64,000 nt of DNA from an uncultured Bacteroidia bacterium (GCA_902791865.1 CADAXK010000012.1:34264-98263); one strand, 5' to 3'; counted from the first letter of the stretch, positions 10,343 through 18,559 are shown. Numbers and translations are program-made. The notes: generated by a model not told the origin, from the sequence alone.

Positions 10343-10699
10343 ATGAAATTAGGCGGACACATAGAAATTGAATGCAAAGTCGGTTCTGTTCCAGAATTGG
10401 TAAACGAAATGTGCGGACACAAGCTCGTAAGGTTTCTGATTGCTGTTATCGACAGGCGCATAAATAGTGATAGGTACTCGCAGCGCACAAGCTGGTACAC
10501 TGTAAATGCACTGAGCGATACTGCCGAAATGTTACTTGAATCGAAGCTGCATATATGCGATAATATATTTGTCAGTGGTAGATGGGTAATTGATGGAAAT
10601 CGCGATGTACTCGGTAATAGTAATTATACGTATGAGATTATTGCAGAAAGTGTATCTGTGGCAAAGGATGACTGTGCGAGGGGATATGAAGTGGCATAG
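10343..10699 (+). CDS. Divergent single-stranded DNA-binding (SSB)-like protein
   Basis: 118 residues from the ATG at 10343; a TTG two codons upstream is a poorer start. The order of elements follows an SSB OB-fold: an opening strand (HIEIECKVGS), then KLVRFLIAVIDRR matching the VARFSLAV strand, TSWYTVNAL matching the TDWFNVVAW signature, a helix AEMLLE, IFVSGRWV matching the VYVEGRL strand, and TYEIIAESVSV as last strand. The conserved LIGRLG opening and the acidic C-terminal tip of housekeeping SSB are missing, so this is a shortened paralogue, not the main SSB. It starts a five-gene plus-strand cluster closed by another SSB-like gene at 12511. A role in protecting or presenting single-stranded DNA of a mobile element is an inference. 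Confidence 0.6.
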   Translation: MKLGGHIEIECKVGSVPELVNEMCGHKLVRFLIAVIDRRINSDRYSQRTSWYTVNALSDTAEMLLESKLHICDNIFVSGRWVIDGNRDVLGNSNYTYEIIAESVSVAKDDCARGYEVA

Positions 10700-10718
10700 A
10701 GGTAAAAACTAAATTACA

Positions 10719-11624
10719 ATGACAAAGGCAAATGAGATATTGCAAGAGGAGATTGCTGCGACCAATATGATTGATGAGATAAAACAATCTGATGATCAAC
10801 TGGATATCTTAAAAAAGGAGATAGGTCTTTTTTCTGAGAACAGTCCATCCTATTGGGACTCCCCATCGGACAATGCAAATACATCTATTACGAGTAGCCC
10901 TACCGAGACAATTCGTACCTCAAAGAATCCAACGGCAAAAATTATAAAAAATAAGAGAATGGAAAGACATTCAATTATTATTCGAAAATCGGTACATAAA
11001 GTAAATTTACCCCCGAGCGCATTAAATCTTGATTTGCAAAAGCAAAAGAATTTTGTTAAGAAAAAGCAGTGTGAACATTATGTAATAAGCCTATACAACG
11101 CAGCAATTAGAGGAAAATTTTACGGCAAACCTAAAGAAATAGGACTTCTCACAGAATCAGGGAAGATTTTTCTTGAAAAATTGTCTGGATTAAAATTACG
11201 GAATAAGGTTTCATTTGTTTTAAATCCATCAGACCTATGCCATATAAACGGTGATCATTGGGGCAAAGAAAAAGATGAAGGCAATAATATTCCATTAGAA
11301 ATAAAGGACATACGCAATTTGATATACATACTAATGTCCCCTGATATTGTAATGTATTTCAATGACAAATATAGTAGGAAATCTTTTTATCTATTGAAAA
11401 ACAATGGAAATGGCACCTATAACATTGATGAAATATATGCAAGTAGAAATGGAAATCTTACATTAAAAACAATGTATAAAACAAAAAAGAGCGCCGATCA
11501 GCGAGTTATGGACTTAACATCCCTACTCTCTACGTCCGGAACGTACTCTGCCGTAAACTCTTCGGATGCAAAAATACCAATTTTATTCCAATGTGCAAGT
11601 GAAAATTTGGAAAACATAAAGTGA
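10719..11624 (+). CDS. Hypothetical protein with BECR/PBECR-like nuclease domain
   Basis: 301 residues. Residues 1-90 are polar and probably disordered (many Ser, Thr, Lys). From about residue 115 a compact domain appears: HYVISLYNAAIRGKFYGKPK, then DLCHINGDHWGKE around residue 175, NNIPLEIKDIRNLIYILMSP, SFYLLKNNGNGTYNIDEIY and LTLKTMYKTKKSADQRV. A His-containing strand, a helix ending in a 'npD' turn, and two strands ending in a T-x-Y-K-T-K segment are typical of the phage Barnase-EndoU-ColicinE5/D-RelE-like (PBECR) nuclease families carried in polyvalent proteins of phages and conjugative elements. The assignment is by recall of the pattern, not by a search. It follows the SSB-like gene by 19 bases and its stop overlaps the next start (GTGA). 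Confidence 0.45.
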   Translation: MTKANEILQEEIAATNMIDEIKQSDDQLDILKKEIGLFSENSPSYWDSPSDNANTSITSSPTETIRTSKNPTAKIIKNKRMERHSIIIRKSVHKVNLPPSALNLDLQKQKNFVKKKQCEHYVISLYNAAIRGKFYGKPKEIGLLTESGKIFLEKLSGLKLRNKVSFVLNPSDLCHINGDHWGKEKDEGNNIPLEIKDIRNLIYILMSPDIVMYFNDKYSRKSFYLLKNNGNGTYNIDEIYASRNGNLTLKTMYKTKKSADQRVMDLTSLLSTSGTYSAVNSSDAKIPILFQCASENLENIK

Positions 11625-11872
11625 AAAACAATAGCATATCTATGAACCTACTTGACGGCAAACCGATTGTGGTACTTATTGACGATGAATTAATTGCCAA
11701 TCGCAAAACGAATAGGCCTTATATCCACGTGGTTACATTAACAAAAAAACACCAAGCGGATGTTGCGGTTTCCATTGCAGTTCTTGGAGATAAAAATCTC
11801 GTCACCCATCCTCAAGGAGAGATTGCAAAGGTATTACAAAATTTCATAAGCTCAAACAAAAATAACAATTAG
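11621..11872 (+). CDS. Small hypothetical protein, possible partner or fragment of nuclease cluster
   Basis: 83 residues from GTG at 11621, whose codon overlaps the TGA of the preceding gene, suggesting translational coupling; ATG at 11642 is the alternative and would remove seven residues. The protein reads KPIVVLIDDELIANRKTNRP, then YIHVVTLTKKHQADVAV and LVTHPQGEIAKVLQNF, a beta-alpha pattern with no signal peptide or membrane segment. I do not recognise the family. Position between two BECR-like genes suggests either an immunity/antitoxin protein or a detached piece of the same kind of nuclease domain; the sequence alone does not decide. Confidence 0.5.
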   Translation: MKNNSISMNLLDGKPIVVLIDDELIANRKTNRPYIHVVTLTKKHQADVAVSIAVLGDKNLVTHPQGEIAKVLQNFISSNKNNN

Positions 11873-11894
11873 AAATTTTAGGAGAAGCGAAAAA

Positions 11895-12476
11895 ATGATA
11901 GACATATTTGGCATAGAACTAACCAAAGAACAAATAAATAATGTGCTTTTGTATCTTGAGCAACACCCTGAAACCTATATACATCCAGGCACTCTTACAG
12001 AGGAACTATGGGAAAAAGAATTTGGCCTTGACAAACAGATACAGACACCAATAGGAATAGTAAAACTTGGGAACAATCAATTTGCCAAAATGTATAATAA
12101 AGGACGTAATTCTAAATTTGGAATGATTAAACCCACTTTACAAACTCCTGACATCATTGTTACAAGTGAAGGTATTTCAAAAACCGAGAAACCAGTGGAA
12201 CGCAATTATTCGTACATATACATAAAGTCGTTTATCGGACATAATGGGGAAAGAATATATTACTTCGCATCTGTGACAAATCTTATTGATGGAATAGAAA
12301 TATCCATCTCAAATCAAGAAAAGAAACCTAATAAGATTATGAACTTGATAAAAAGTGGCAAGCTGGTTTACATTAAATCGGCGACCATGCTATCAACACC
12401 CGCCAGCATTGCACATGGAAGCCAGCCTACCGTCCGTGGCGGCGGTACTTCGACTGCAAATATAACAAAAAATTAA
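11895..12476 (+). CDS. PBECR-type (phage Barnase-EndoU-ColicinE5/D-RelE-like) nuclease domain protein
   Basis: 193 residues. The N-terminal 45 residues form a small helical start. From about residue 50 runs a domain recalling one of the PBECR families found at the ends of phage and conjugative-element proteins: TPIGIVKLGNNQFAKM, then FGMIKPTLQTPDIIVTSEG, YSYIYIKSFIGHNGERIYYF, ASVTNLIDGIEISISNQEKK, and a helix NKIMNLIKSGKLVYIKSA. These segments match the expected strand-helix order, with the 'GMIKPTL..PD' turn and the 'SISNQEK' strand as best landmarks. An AGGAGA motif at 11880-11885, nine bases before ATG, is a true Shine-Dalgarno, unlike most genes here. It may be a toxin or an RNase/DNase domain freed from a larger polyvalent protein; activity is not shown. 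Confidence 0.6.
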   Translation: MIDIFGIELTKEQINNVLLYLEQHPETYIHPGTLTEELWEKEFGLDKQIQTPIGIVKLGNNQFAKMYNKGRNSKFGMIKPTLQTPDIIVTSEGISKTEKPVERNYSYIYIKSFIGHNGERIYYFASVTNLIDGIEISISNQEKKPNKIMNLIKSGKLVYIKSATMLSTPASIAHGSQPTVRGGGTSTANITKN

Positions 12477-12510
12477 ACACAAAATATTAACAATTTAAAT
12501 TTTTAAAACT

Positions 12511-12861
12511 ATGGATTCAAGAAATCATGTACAATTGATTGGTCGCTTAGGTGGCGAACCGACAGTAAGAGACACAAAAAGCGGAAAAGTCGCAAGATTC
12601 TCAATCGCAATTAACGAGCAATTCACAGAGAACGGTCAGTCGCGAACAAACACGCAATGGCACAACATTGTTGCATGGAGAAAACTTGCAGAGAAAATCG
12701 AATCGTCATGCCACAAGGGTAACGAAGTTATGATCTGCGGAAAGCTTACAAGCCGCAGCTACGAAGACCAGAACAAAGTGAAAAAGTATGTCACTGAGGT
12801 GCTCGCTAGCGAGATAGTCTGCATGTCGAAGACCGAGCAAAAGGAAGTCGCTGTGGCATAA
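12511..12861 (+). CDS. ssb: Single-stranded DNA-binding protein, SSB family
   Basis: 116 residues. Clear OB-fold SSB signature: NHVQLIGRLGGEPTVRDTKS, then KVARFSIAIN, TQWHNIVAWRKLAEKIES, KGNEVMICGKLTSRSYED, and VTEVLASEIVCM as last strand. It lacks the long Gly/Pro-rich linker and the acidic DDDIPF-type tip that recruits partners in housekeeping SSB, ending EVAVA instead; the upstream SSB-like gene ends similarly (EVA). This short form is common on plasmids, phages and conjugative elements, and also as an accessory SSB in Bacteroidales. Its leader, AATTTAAATTTTTAAAACT before ATG, resembles that of the first SSB-like gene. A terminator follows, so the cluster 10343-12861 can be one transcript. 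Confidence 0.85.
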   Translation: MDSRNHVQLIGRLGGEPTVRDTKSGKVARFSIAINEQFTENGQSRTNTQWHNIVAWRKLAEKIESSCHKGNEVMICGKLTSRSYEDQNKVKKYVTEVLASEIVCMSKTEQKEVAVA

Positions 12862-12869
12862 TGTATTGC

Positions 12870-12910
12870 AAGGAACGAGACTACCTATTTACGGCAGTTT
12901 CGCTCCTTTT
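12870..12910 (+). terminator. Terminator after ssb
   Basis: A 13-bp imperfect stem (AAGGAACGAGACT at 12870-12882, AGTTTCGCTCCTT at 12896-12908, two G-U pairs) with a 13-base loop ends in TTTT. It separates the SSB/nuclease cluster from bcp-recA. Confidence 0.6.
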
Positions 12911-12965
12911 CGAAATTTGTTAACAAGTTTTTGAAACAACAGGCACAAAGACAAAAAATTGAAAT

Positions 12966-12973
12966 TAACTTTG
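12966..12973 (+). promoter_or_regulatory. -7 box of bcp-recA transcript
   Basis: TAACTTTG matches TAnnTTTG and lies 20 bases before the bcp ATG. No TTG was found 17-23 bases upstream, so only half of the promoter is supported. Confidence 0.45.
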
Positions 12974-12993
12974 TAGTTTTAACACACACGACA

Positions 12994-13455
12994 ATGATAA
13001 CATTGAAAAAAGGAGACAAAGCGCCATCGTTCAGCGGAAAGAACCAGAACGATGAAATAATTGGCAGCGAACAGCTTGCTGGAAAGAAATACATTCTCTA
13101 CTTCTACCCAAAAGACAGCACTCCTGGCTGTACCGCCGAAGCATGCAATCTACGCGACAACTACAACTTTTGGATGAAGCGTGGATATACAATCATCGGC
13201 ATAAGCACAGACTCGGTTGCAAGCCACAAGAAGTTCATCGAGAAGAATTCACTTCCGTTCGACCTCATCAGCGACAGCGACAAGGTAATTGTAAACGCAT
13301 TTGGAGTATGGGACAAGAAAAAGATGGCCGGACGCGAATACTACGGCATCCTGCGCACCACATTTGTTGTCAACGAAAATGGAATCATTGACGAGGTATT
13401 TACAAAAGTAGACACAAAAAATCACACAGAACAGATAACCAAAGTATTAGAATAA
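12994..13455 (+). CDS. bcp: Thioredoxin-dependent thiol peroxidase (PrxQ/BCP)
   Basis: 153 residues from ATG 12994; an open frame extends further upstream but [13 protein letters not shown] is the usual start of this family. Reduces hydrogen peroxide and organic hydroperoxides in the cytoplasm using thioredoxin. The peroxidatic site is [16 protein letters not shown], with Cys46 as peroxidatic and Cys51 as resolving residue five positions later, the pattern of atypical two-Cys Prx[17 protein letters not shown] and [11 protein letters not shown] are further family landmarks. It lies 16 bases before recA on the same strand, so both are probably cotranscribed, linking peroxide defence to DNA repair. 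Confidence 0.93.
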   Translation: MITLKKGDKAPSFSGKNQNDEIIGSEQLAGKKYILYFYPKDSTPGCTAEACNLRDNYNFWMKRGYTIIGISTDSVASHKKFIEKNSLPFDLISDSDKVIVNAFGVWDKKKMAGREYYGILRTTFVVNENGIIDEVFTKVDTKNHTEQITKVLE

Positions 13456-13471
13456 CAAAAAAATTACAGAT

Positions 13472-14482
13472 ATGGCAGAAACACCAGAAGAAATCAGAAA
13501 AGAAAAGCTGAAAGCAGTTCAGCTTGCAATGGGAAAAATAGAAAAGGACTACGGTAAAGGTTCTATAATGATGCTTGGCGCACAAGTAGTTGAAAATGTA
13601 CCAGTAATAAAGTCAGGTTCAATTGCCCTCGACGCTGCTCTTGGCGTTGGCGGCTACCCACGCGGACGTGTCATCGAAATTTACGGTCCTGAATCATCAG
13701 GTAAAACCACCTTGGCAATTCACGCAATCGCCGAAGCACAGAAAAATGGTGGTATCGCAGCAATAATCGATGCCGAACACGCTTTCGACCGCTTCTATGC
13801 CGAAAAACTTGGCGTTGACATCGACAACCTTATCATCTCGCAGCCCGACAACGGCGAACAGGCTCTCGAAATTGCCGACAACCTTATCCGCTCGGGTGCA
13901 ATCGACATTATCGTAATCGACTCTGTTGCAGCTCTTACGCCAAAAGCCGAAATCGAAGGCGAAATGGGCGACTCGAAGATGGGACTTCAAGCACGATTGA
14001 TGTCTCAGGCATTGCGTAAACTCACAGCAACAATCAACAAGACACAGACTTGCTGCATCTTCATCAACCAGTTGCGTGAAAAAATCGGTGTAATGTTCGG
14101 CAATCCTGAAACGACAACAGGTGGTAACGCACTGAAATTCTACGCATCCATCCGTCTCGACATCCGTCGTACCGGTCAGCTTAAGGACGGCGACACCGTT
14201 ATCGGAAACCGCACCAAGGTAAAAGTTGTTAAAAACAAAGTTGCTCCTCCATTCAAACAGGCCGAATTCGACATCCTTTACGGTGAAGGCATTTCGAAGA
14301 TTGGTGAAATAGTAGACTTGGCTGTAGATTTCGAAATAGTCAAGAAGAGCGGCTCGTGGTTCAGCTACGGTGAAGTCAAGCTCGGACAAGGTCGCGACAA
14401 CACAATGAAGGCGTTTGAGGATAACCCCGAATTGAGAGAGGAAATCGAAAACAAAATCAGAGAAAAGATTTCTGCAAAATAA
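13472..14482 (+). CDS. recA: Recombinase A
   Basis: 336 residues, close to the family core length but with a short acidic tail. RecA forms ATP-dependent filaments on single-stranded DNA for homologous recombination and, where present, SOS induction. Walker A is GPESSGKTT at 72-80; catalytic Glu102 sits in IIDAEHAFD; Walker B ends at [10 protein letters not shown] (Asp150). The loop region [12 protein letters not shown] and the [20 protein letters not shown] segment are canonical. The stop codon overlaps the start of the next gene by one base (TAATG). No obvious palindromic SOS box was seen in front of bcp or recA, so damage regulation is not supported here. Confidence 0.98.
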   Translation: MAETPEEIRKEKLKAVQLAMGKIEKDYGKGSIMMLGAQVVENVPVIKSGSIALDAALGVGGYPRGRVIEIYGPESSGKTTLAIHAIAEAQKNGGIAAIIDAEHAFDRFYAEKLGVDIDNLIISQPDNGEQALEIADNLIRSGAIDIIVIDSVAALTPKAEIEGEMGDSKMGLQARLMSQALRKLTATINKTQTCCIFINQLREKIGVMFGNPETTTGGNALKFYASIRLDIRRTGQLKDGDTVIGNRTKVKVVKNKVAPPFKQAEFDILYGEGISKIGEIVDLAVDFEIVKKSGSWFSYGEVKLGQGRDNTMKAFEDNPELREEIENKIREKISAK

Positions 14483-15558
14483 TGAAACATTATTTGTATT
14501 TAATTCTGCTGTTTGCTTTTACGCTTCTTGTATATTCATGCAATGAGGGTGGAAATGGCGATGGTGGAGAAATAATAGAACCGAAGACTTTGGACGACAG
14601 CATACAGATGCTGTCGGACCAAATTCGGCAAAATCCCCACGATGCGGCATTGTTCGTACAGCGTTCCGACTTGCAATTTATCAATGGCAACCTTGATGAA
14701 GCAATAAACGATATGGAAATTGCAATGAAGGTTGACTCTACGAAACCACCGTATTACAGCAAATTAGCAAGTCTATACATGCTTAAGGCAAACGGCTCGG
14801 AAAAGGCGAAGGAAGTGCTCAACAAATGCATAAACCGCTATCCATCGTATCCGCAGGCTCACATTGATCTTGCAAAGATTTTCATGTATGTCGGTATGTT
14901 CCAAGAAGCTATGCAGGAAATACAGTTCCTTGAACTCAACAACCTGCAAAATGGTGATTCTTACTTTGTACGTGGCATGATACTTCGAAAAGCATCGGAA
15001 ACAAAATCCGATACAGCCAGTACACGCAAGTGGAAACAAGATGCGCTGGCAGCCTTCAAGAAAGCCGTGGAATACGATGATGAAAACTGGGAAGCATACA
15101 ACCTCATCGGCGTAAGCCTTACAGAACTAGGCGACTCAATCGCTTTGGAGTATTTCAAGACTGCTATTTCAAAATTTCCCGATAATCAGGAAATTAAGTA
15201 CTGGAATGGTTGGTCGCTTCGCAACTTCGGGCACTACGAGGAAGCAAAGGACACCTACATCGAAGCAGCACAGATGGATAGTGCATCGTACTGGACATTC
15301 CTTGCATACACCGACCTTGGCGACATGTACAGCACTATCAGTCTCGAACCAGACAAGTACAACACTGCTATAAACTACTACTCCGATGCAATTGCTTGCG
15401 ACACAACTGCTTTCGAGACTTTTGTAAAACGTGGCGATGCATACGCACAAAACAAACAATACCAACTTGCCGAAGCCGACTACCGCAAAGCTCTGAAGCT
15501 CGAAACAAACTATGAGCCAGCTATTGATGGCCTGAACCGAATTGCAGGAAAACGATAA
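14482..15558 (+). CDS. Tetratricopeptide-repeat lipoprotein
   Basis: 358 residues. A lipoprotein signal peptide, [20 protein letters not shown], puts the acylated Cys at residue 20, followed by a Gly/Asn/Glu-rich linker. The rest is TPR helices: repeats with the A-x-x-D-L/Y pattern recur from about residue 55 (ALFVQRSDLQFINGNLDEAI), 95, 130, 195, 230, 280 and 310 (AFETFVKRGDAYAQNKQY). Such envelope-anchored TPR proteins act as scaffolds; no specific partner can be named. It is coupled to recA by a one-base overlap, so it shares that transcript. Confidence 0.85.
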   Translation: MKHYLYLILLFAFTLLVYSCNEGGNGDGGEIIEPKTLDDSIQMLSDQIRQNPHDAALFVQRSDLQFINGNLDEAINDMEIAMKVDSTKPPYYSKLASLYMLKANGSEKAKEVLNKCINRYPSYPQAHIDLAKIFMYVGMFQEAMQEIQFLELNNLQNGDSYFVRGMILRKASETKSDTASTRKWKQDALAAFKKAVEYDDENWEAYNLIGVSLTELGDSIALEYFKTAISKFPDNQEIKYWNGWSLRNFGHYEEAKDTYIEAAQMDSASYWTFLAYTDLGDMYSTISLEPDKYNTAINYYSDAIACDTTAFETFVKRGDAYAQNKQYQLAEADYRKALKLETNYEPAIDGLNRIAGKR

Positions 15559-15593
15559 ATATATAAGAAGATTGATTTTCTAGAAAATGGTTA

Positions 15594-15610
15594 TAACCTC
15601 GTAGAGGTTA
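15594..15610. repeat. Small perfect inverted repeat upstream of capA-like gene
   Basis: TAACCTC and GAGGTTA are separated by GTA. It lies 36 bases after the TPR gene and 42 bases before the -7 box at 15652. There is no T run, so an operator is as likely as an RNA hairpin. Confidence 0.4.
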
Positions 15611-15651
15611 CATATTTATAGAACAAAATGAGTATATATAGCGTTGGCGCA

Positions 15652-15659
15652 TATTTTTG
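15652..15659 (+). promoter_or_regulatory. -7 box of capA-like gene
   Basis: TATTTTTG matches TAnnTTTG and lies 65 bases before the chosen ATG at 15724. It sits inside the longer open frame, which argues for the shorter start. No matching TTG upstream. Confidence 0.4.
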
Positions 15660-15723
15660 CAGCAACAGCAATGCAAAAATTGTGACAACGCATAAACGAA
15701 GAACAATAAAATTGAATAGTATA

Positions 15724-16902
15724 ATGCATAGAAGCATCGCGTTCCTTATCGTAATCGCTTTATTATCTTGTAGTTGCAAATCAAATACACAACAAAAAGA
15801 AACAATTGCAGAGACCATTGCAGAAGACACAATTACAGATTCTCCACGCGAAGCAAAACTAACCTTTGTCGGCGACTTCCTTTTCGAAGCTCCGTTTTTC
15901 ACAGCAGTAGATAATGGCTACGACAGAAATTCCTATTTTGCTCTTGTAAAGAAATACTTTGATGACGACGACCTTTCCGTTGGCAACATGGAAGTCGTAA
16001 TCGGCAACGATGGCATAAAAGTCAGCGGCGACAACTACAATTTCTGCGCACCTCGTTACATTGGAGACCTTGTAGCATCGCTCGACATGCAGGTGCTGTC
16101 AACCGCCAACAACCACACTTTCGACCGAGGCATCGAAGGTCTAAACTCCACTCTCGACTTCTTCGACAGCACCAACATTGTAACCGTTGGAACTTATCGT
16201 AGCCAGCAGAACCGCAAAACACCAAGAATCGTTGAGAAAAACGGGATAAAGTTCGGATTTTTAGCATATACGCTAAGCACAAACCAAATTGTTCCGCAGC
16301 AATACAGAAATCTCGTCGGATTGTACCGAAACCCAGAAACGCGCAAAGTTACCGATGAATACAAAACATTGATTGCCAAAGAAATGTCAGCATTGCGACC
16401 AGAAGTAGATGTGCTTATAGTGATGATGCATTGGGGAACAGAATTTACCTTCGAACCTAATAGCGAGCAAAAGGAAATGGCAATATTTCTTAACGAGCAT
16501 GGCGCCGACATAGTTTATGGTAGCCATTCACATTCAGTACAACCAGTTGAATTTATCGGCAACGAACACAAAACCTTGGTTTTCTATTCGCTTGGCAACT
16601 TTGCCTCACAAGACGATGACATAGCGCGCACGCCCAAAGGTCAGGAAACATTCGACAACGCATATCAAGTTGGACTTCTGTCGCAATTCAAGATTAAACT
16701 CGACAACGGCAAAGTGGAAATTTCAGATCTTACCAACCATCTAATTGTCAATCACATCAACTACGACATGAAGAAATTTGTCCTTGTTCCTTTCGAGCAG
16801 TATGATGAATTCTACGAGAAAACCCACTACCGATACAATCTTGGTTTCAATAGAGAATTTGTCAATGGATTATACGAGGTGGTAAATAAGGAGTTGAAGT
16901 AA
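15724..16902 (+). CDS. CapA-family lipoprotein (metallophosphatase fold)
   Basis: 392 residues from ATG 15724 (MHRSIAFLIVIALLSCSC), which gives a clean lipobox LLSC with acylated Cys16; the open frame continues 32 codons upstream but without a signal. The catalytic-fold motifs of the CapA/PgsA family are present: KLTFVGDFLF (metal-binding Asp), SVGNMEVVIG (the 'NLE' position), LSTANNHTFDRGIEGLNSTL (the NNH.D.G motif), VDVLIVMMHWGTEF (HWG) and ADIVYGSHSHSVQPVE (GsHpH). CapA proteins take part in poly-gamma-glutamate or capsule synthesis in Firmicutes, but in Bacteroidota the substrate is unknown. No capBC genes lie nearby, so a role in polyglutamate synthesis is doubtful. Confidence 0.88.
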   Translation: MHRSIAFLIVIALLSCSCKSNTQQKETIAETIAEDTITDSPREAKLTFVGDFLFEAPFFTAVDNGYDRNSYFALVKKYFDDDDLSVGNMEVVIGNDGIKVSGDNYNFCAPRYIGDLVASLDMQVLSTANNHTFDRGIEGLNSTLDFFDSTNIVTVGTYRSQQNRKTPRIVEKNGIKFGFLAYTLSTNQIVPQQYRNLVGLYRNPETRKVTDEYKTLIAKEMSALRPEVDVLIVMMHWGTEFTFEPNSEQKEMAIFLNEHGADIVYGSHSHSVQPVEFIGNEHKTLVFYSLGNFASQDDDIARTPKGQETFDNAYQVGLLSQFKIKLDNGKVEISDLTNHLIVNHINYDMKKFVLVPFEQYDEFYEKTHYRYNLGFNREFVNGLYEVVNKELK

Positions 16903-16956
16903 TTGTTACAGACAACAAGATTTTTTGTTTACTGCTCGCCGAATCGGATTTTTTTG

Positions 16957-16964
16957 TAATTTTG
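16957..16964 (+). promoter_or_regulatory. -7 box of kamD
   Basis: TAATTTTG matches TAnnTTTG, 38 bases before the kamD ATG. No TTG at the expected spacing. Confidence 0.4.
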
Positions 16965-17002
16965 CGAAATTCTAATTCAAGTTAATAACGATATTAAATA
17001 TT

Positions 17003-18559
17003 ATGAATACCAGCAAAGTAGGTCTCGACTTCGAAAAAGTTGAATACGCAAGAGGTAAAGCAAAAGAAATTGCCAATCAAGTACAGGATTTTGTTGAAAA
17101 CTACACCACAGTAGCTGTAGAAAGGACATTATGTCGATTGCTCGGAATAGACGGCATCGACAGCAATGATGTTCCTCTACCAAATGTTGTGGTTGAAGAA
17201 CTCAAGGCAAAAGGAGTCCTGAACCAGGGTGTAATGTTCTATGTCGGCAATGCAATGGTTGAAACGAAATTATCGGCTCAGGAAATTGCAGAACAGATTT
17301 CCGAAGGCAAGCTTGATATTTCGAAACTTCCGATTCACCCGATTGATGAAATCAAGAAAGCCCTCGAACCAACAATCAACGCCACTATAGAAAAGATACG
17401 TGGAAACCGTCTGCGTCGCGAAAACTACATTAACACAATTGGCGAAGGTAGCAAACCTTACCTTTATATAATCGTTGCAACTGGTAACATTTACGAGGAT
17501 GTTGTTCAGGCACAGGCAGGTGCACGTCAGGGTGCCGACATTATCGCAGTTATCAGAACCACAGGACAGAGCCTTCTCGACTATGTACCATACGGTGCAA
17601 CAACCGAAGGTTTCGGCGGAACATTCGCAACACAGGAAAACTTCCGCATCATGCGTAAGGCTCTGGATGAAGTTGGAGAGGAAGTTGGACGCTATATCCG
17701 CCTCTGCAACTACTGCTCAGGTTTGTGTATGCCCGAAATCGCAGCAATGGGCGCACTCGAAGGTCTCGATGTTATGCTTAACGATGCTCTCTACGGAATC
17801 CTCTTCCGCGACATCAACATGCAGCGTACACTTATCGACCAGTATTTCTCAAGAATAATCAACGGTTTTGCTGGCGTTATCATCAACACTGGCGAGGACA
17901 ACTACCTTACCACTGCCGACGCATACGAAGAAGCTCACACCGTTCTCGCATCCGACCTTATCAACGAGCAGCTCGCTCTGTTGGCTGGTCTTCCAGAAGA
18001 ACAGCAGGGACTTGGCCACGCATTCGAAATGGATCCAAAACTTGAAAACGGATTTCTTTACGAACTAGCTCAGGCTCAAATGATTCGCGAAATATTCCCG
18101 AAGGCTCCACTTAAATACATGCCTCCTACAAAATTCATGACTGGTAACATCTTCCGTGGACACCTTCAGGATGCCCTGTTCAACATCATTGGTATCTGGA
18201 CACACCAAGGTTTGCAACTCCTCGGTATGCCAACCGAAGCTATCCACACACCGTTCATGAGCGACCGTTACCTTTCGATTGAAAATGCCAAGTACATCTT
18301 CAACAACTTGAAGAGCATAGGCGAAGAAGTAGAATTCAAGGAAAACGGCATCATCAGGAAACGTGCTGCAGAAGTCCTCGACAATGCAACAAAACTTTTG
18401 GAACACATGGTTGACGAAGGTTTGTTCACAGCATTGGAAAAAGGTATCTTTGCAAACATCAAGCGTCCAAAGAACGGCGGTAAAGGTCTTGACGGTGTTA
18501 CCGAAAAGGGAGAAAACTACTTCAACCCGTTTGTTGAATTGATGAAGGGAAAGAAATAA
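17003..18559 (+). CDS. kamD: Lysine 5,6-aminomutase, alpha subunit
   Basis: 518 residues, the normal length of the family. Together with KamE this subunit forms the adenosylcobalamin- and PLP-dependent enzyme that moves the terminal amino group of beta-lysine or D-lysine in lysine fermentation; alpha supplies the TIM barrel, while KamE carries the cobalamin domain and the PLP lysine. Landmarks: IHPIDEIKKALEPTINATIE, IRTTGQSLLDYVPYGATTEG, FGGTFATQENFRIMRKALDE and LCNYCSGLCMPEIA. The usual partner kamE does not follow: a terminator comes 24 bases after the stop and the next gene is on the other strand. Other lysine pathway genes are also absent from the window, so the beta subunit must be elsewhere or lost. 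Confidence 0.9.
   Translation: MNTSKVGLDFEKVEYARGKAKEIANQVQDFVENYTTVAVERTLCRLLGIDGIDSNDVPLPNVVVEELKAKGVLNQGVMFYVGNAMVETKLSAQEIAEQISEGKLDISKLPIHPIDEIKKALEPTINATIEKIRGNRLRRENYINTIGEGSKPYLYIIVATGNIYEDVVQAQAGARQGADIIAVIRTTGQSLLDYVPYGATTEGFGGTFATQENFRIMRKALDEVGEEVGRYIRLCNYCSGLCMPEIAAMGALEGLDVMLNDALYGILFRDINMQRTLIDQYFSRIINGFAGVIINTGEDNYLTTADAYEEAHTVLASDLINEQLALLAGLPEEQQGLGHAFEMDPKLENGFLYELAQAQMIREIFPKAPLKYMPPTKFMTGNIFRGHLQDALFNIIGIWTHQGLQLLGMPTEAIHTPFMSDRYLSIENAKYIFNNLKSIGEEVEFKENGIIRKRAAEVLDNATKLLEHMVDEGLFTALEKGIFANIKRPKNGGKGLDGVTEKGENYFNPFVELMKGKK

Noticed and set aside
13697..14389. 230-codon open frame antisense to recA
   Set aside because: Shadow of recA codon usage; no leader and no family resemblance.
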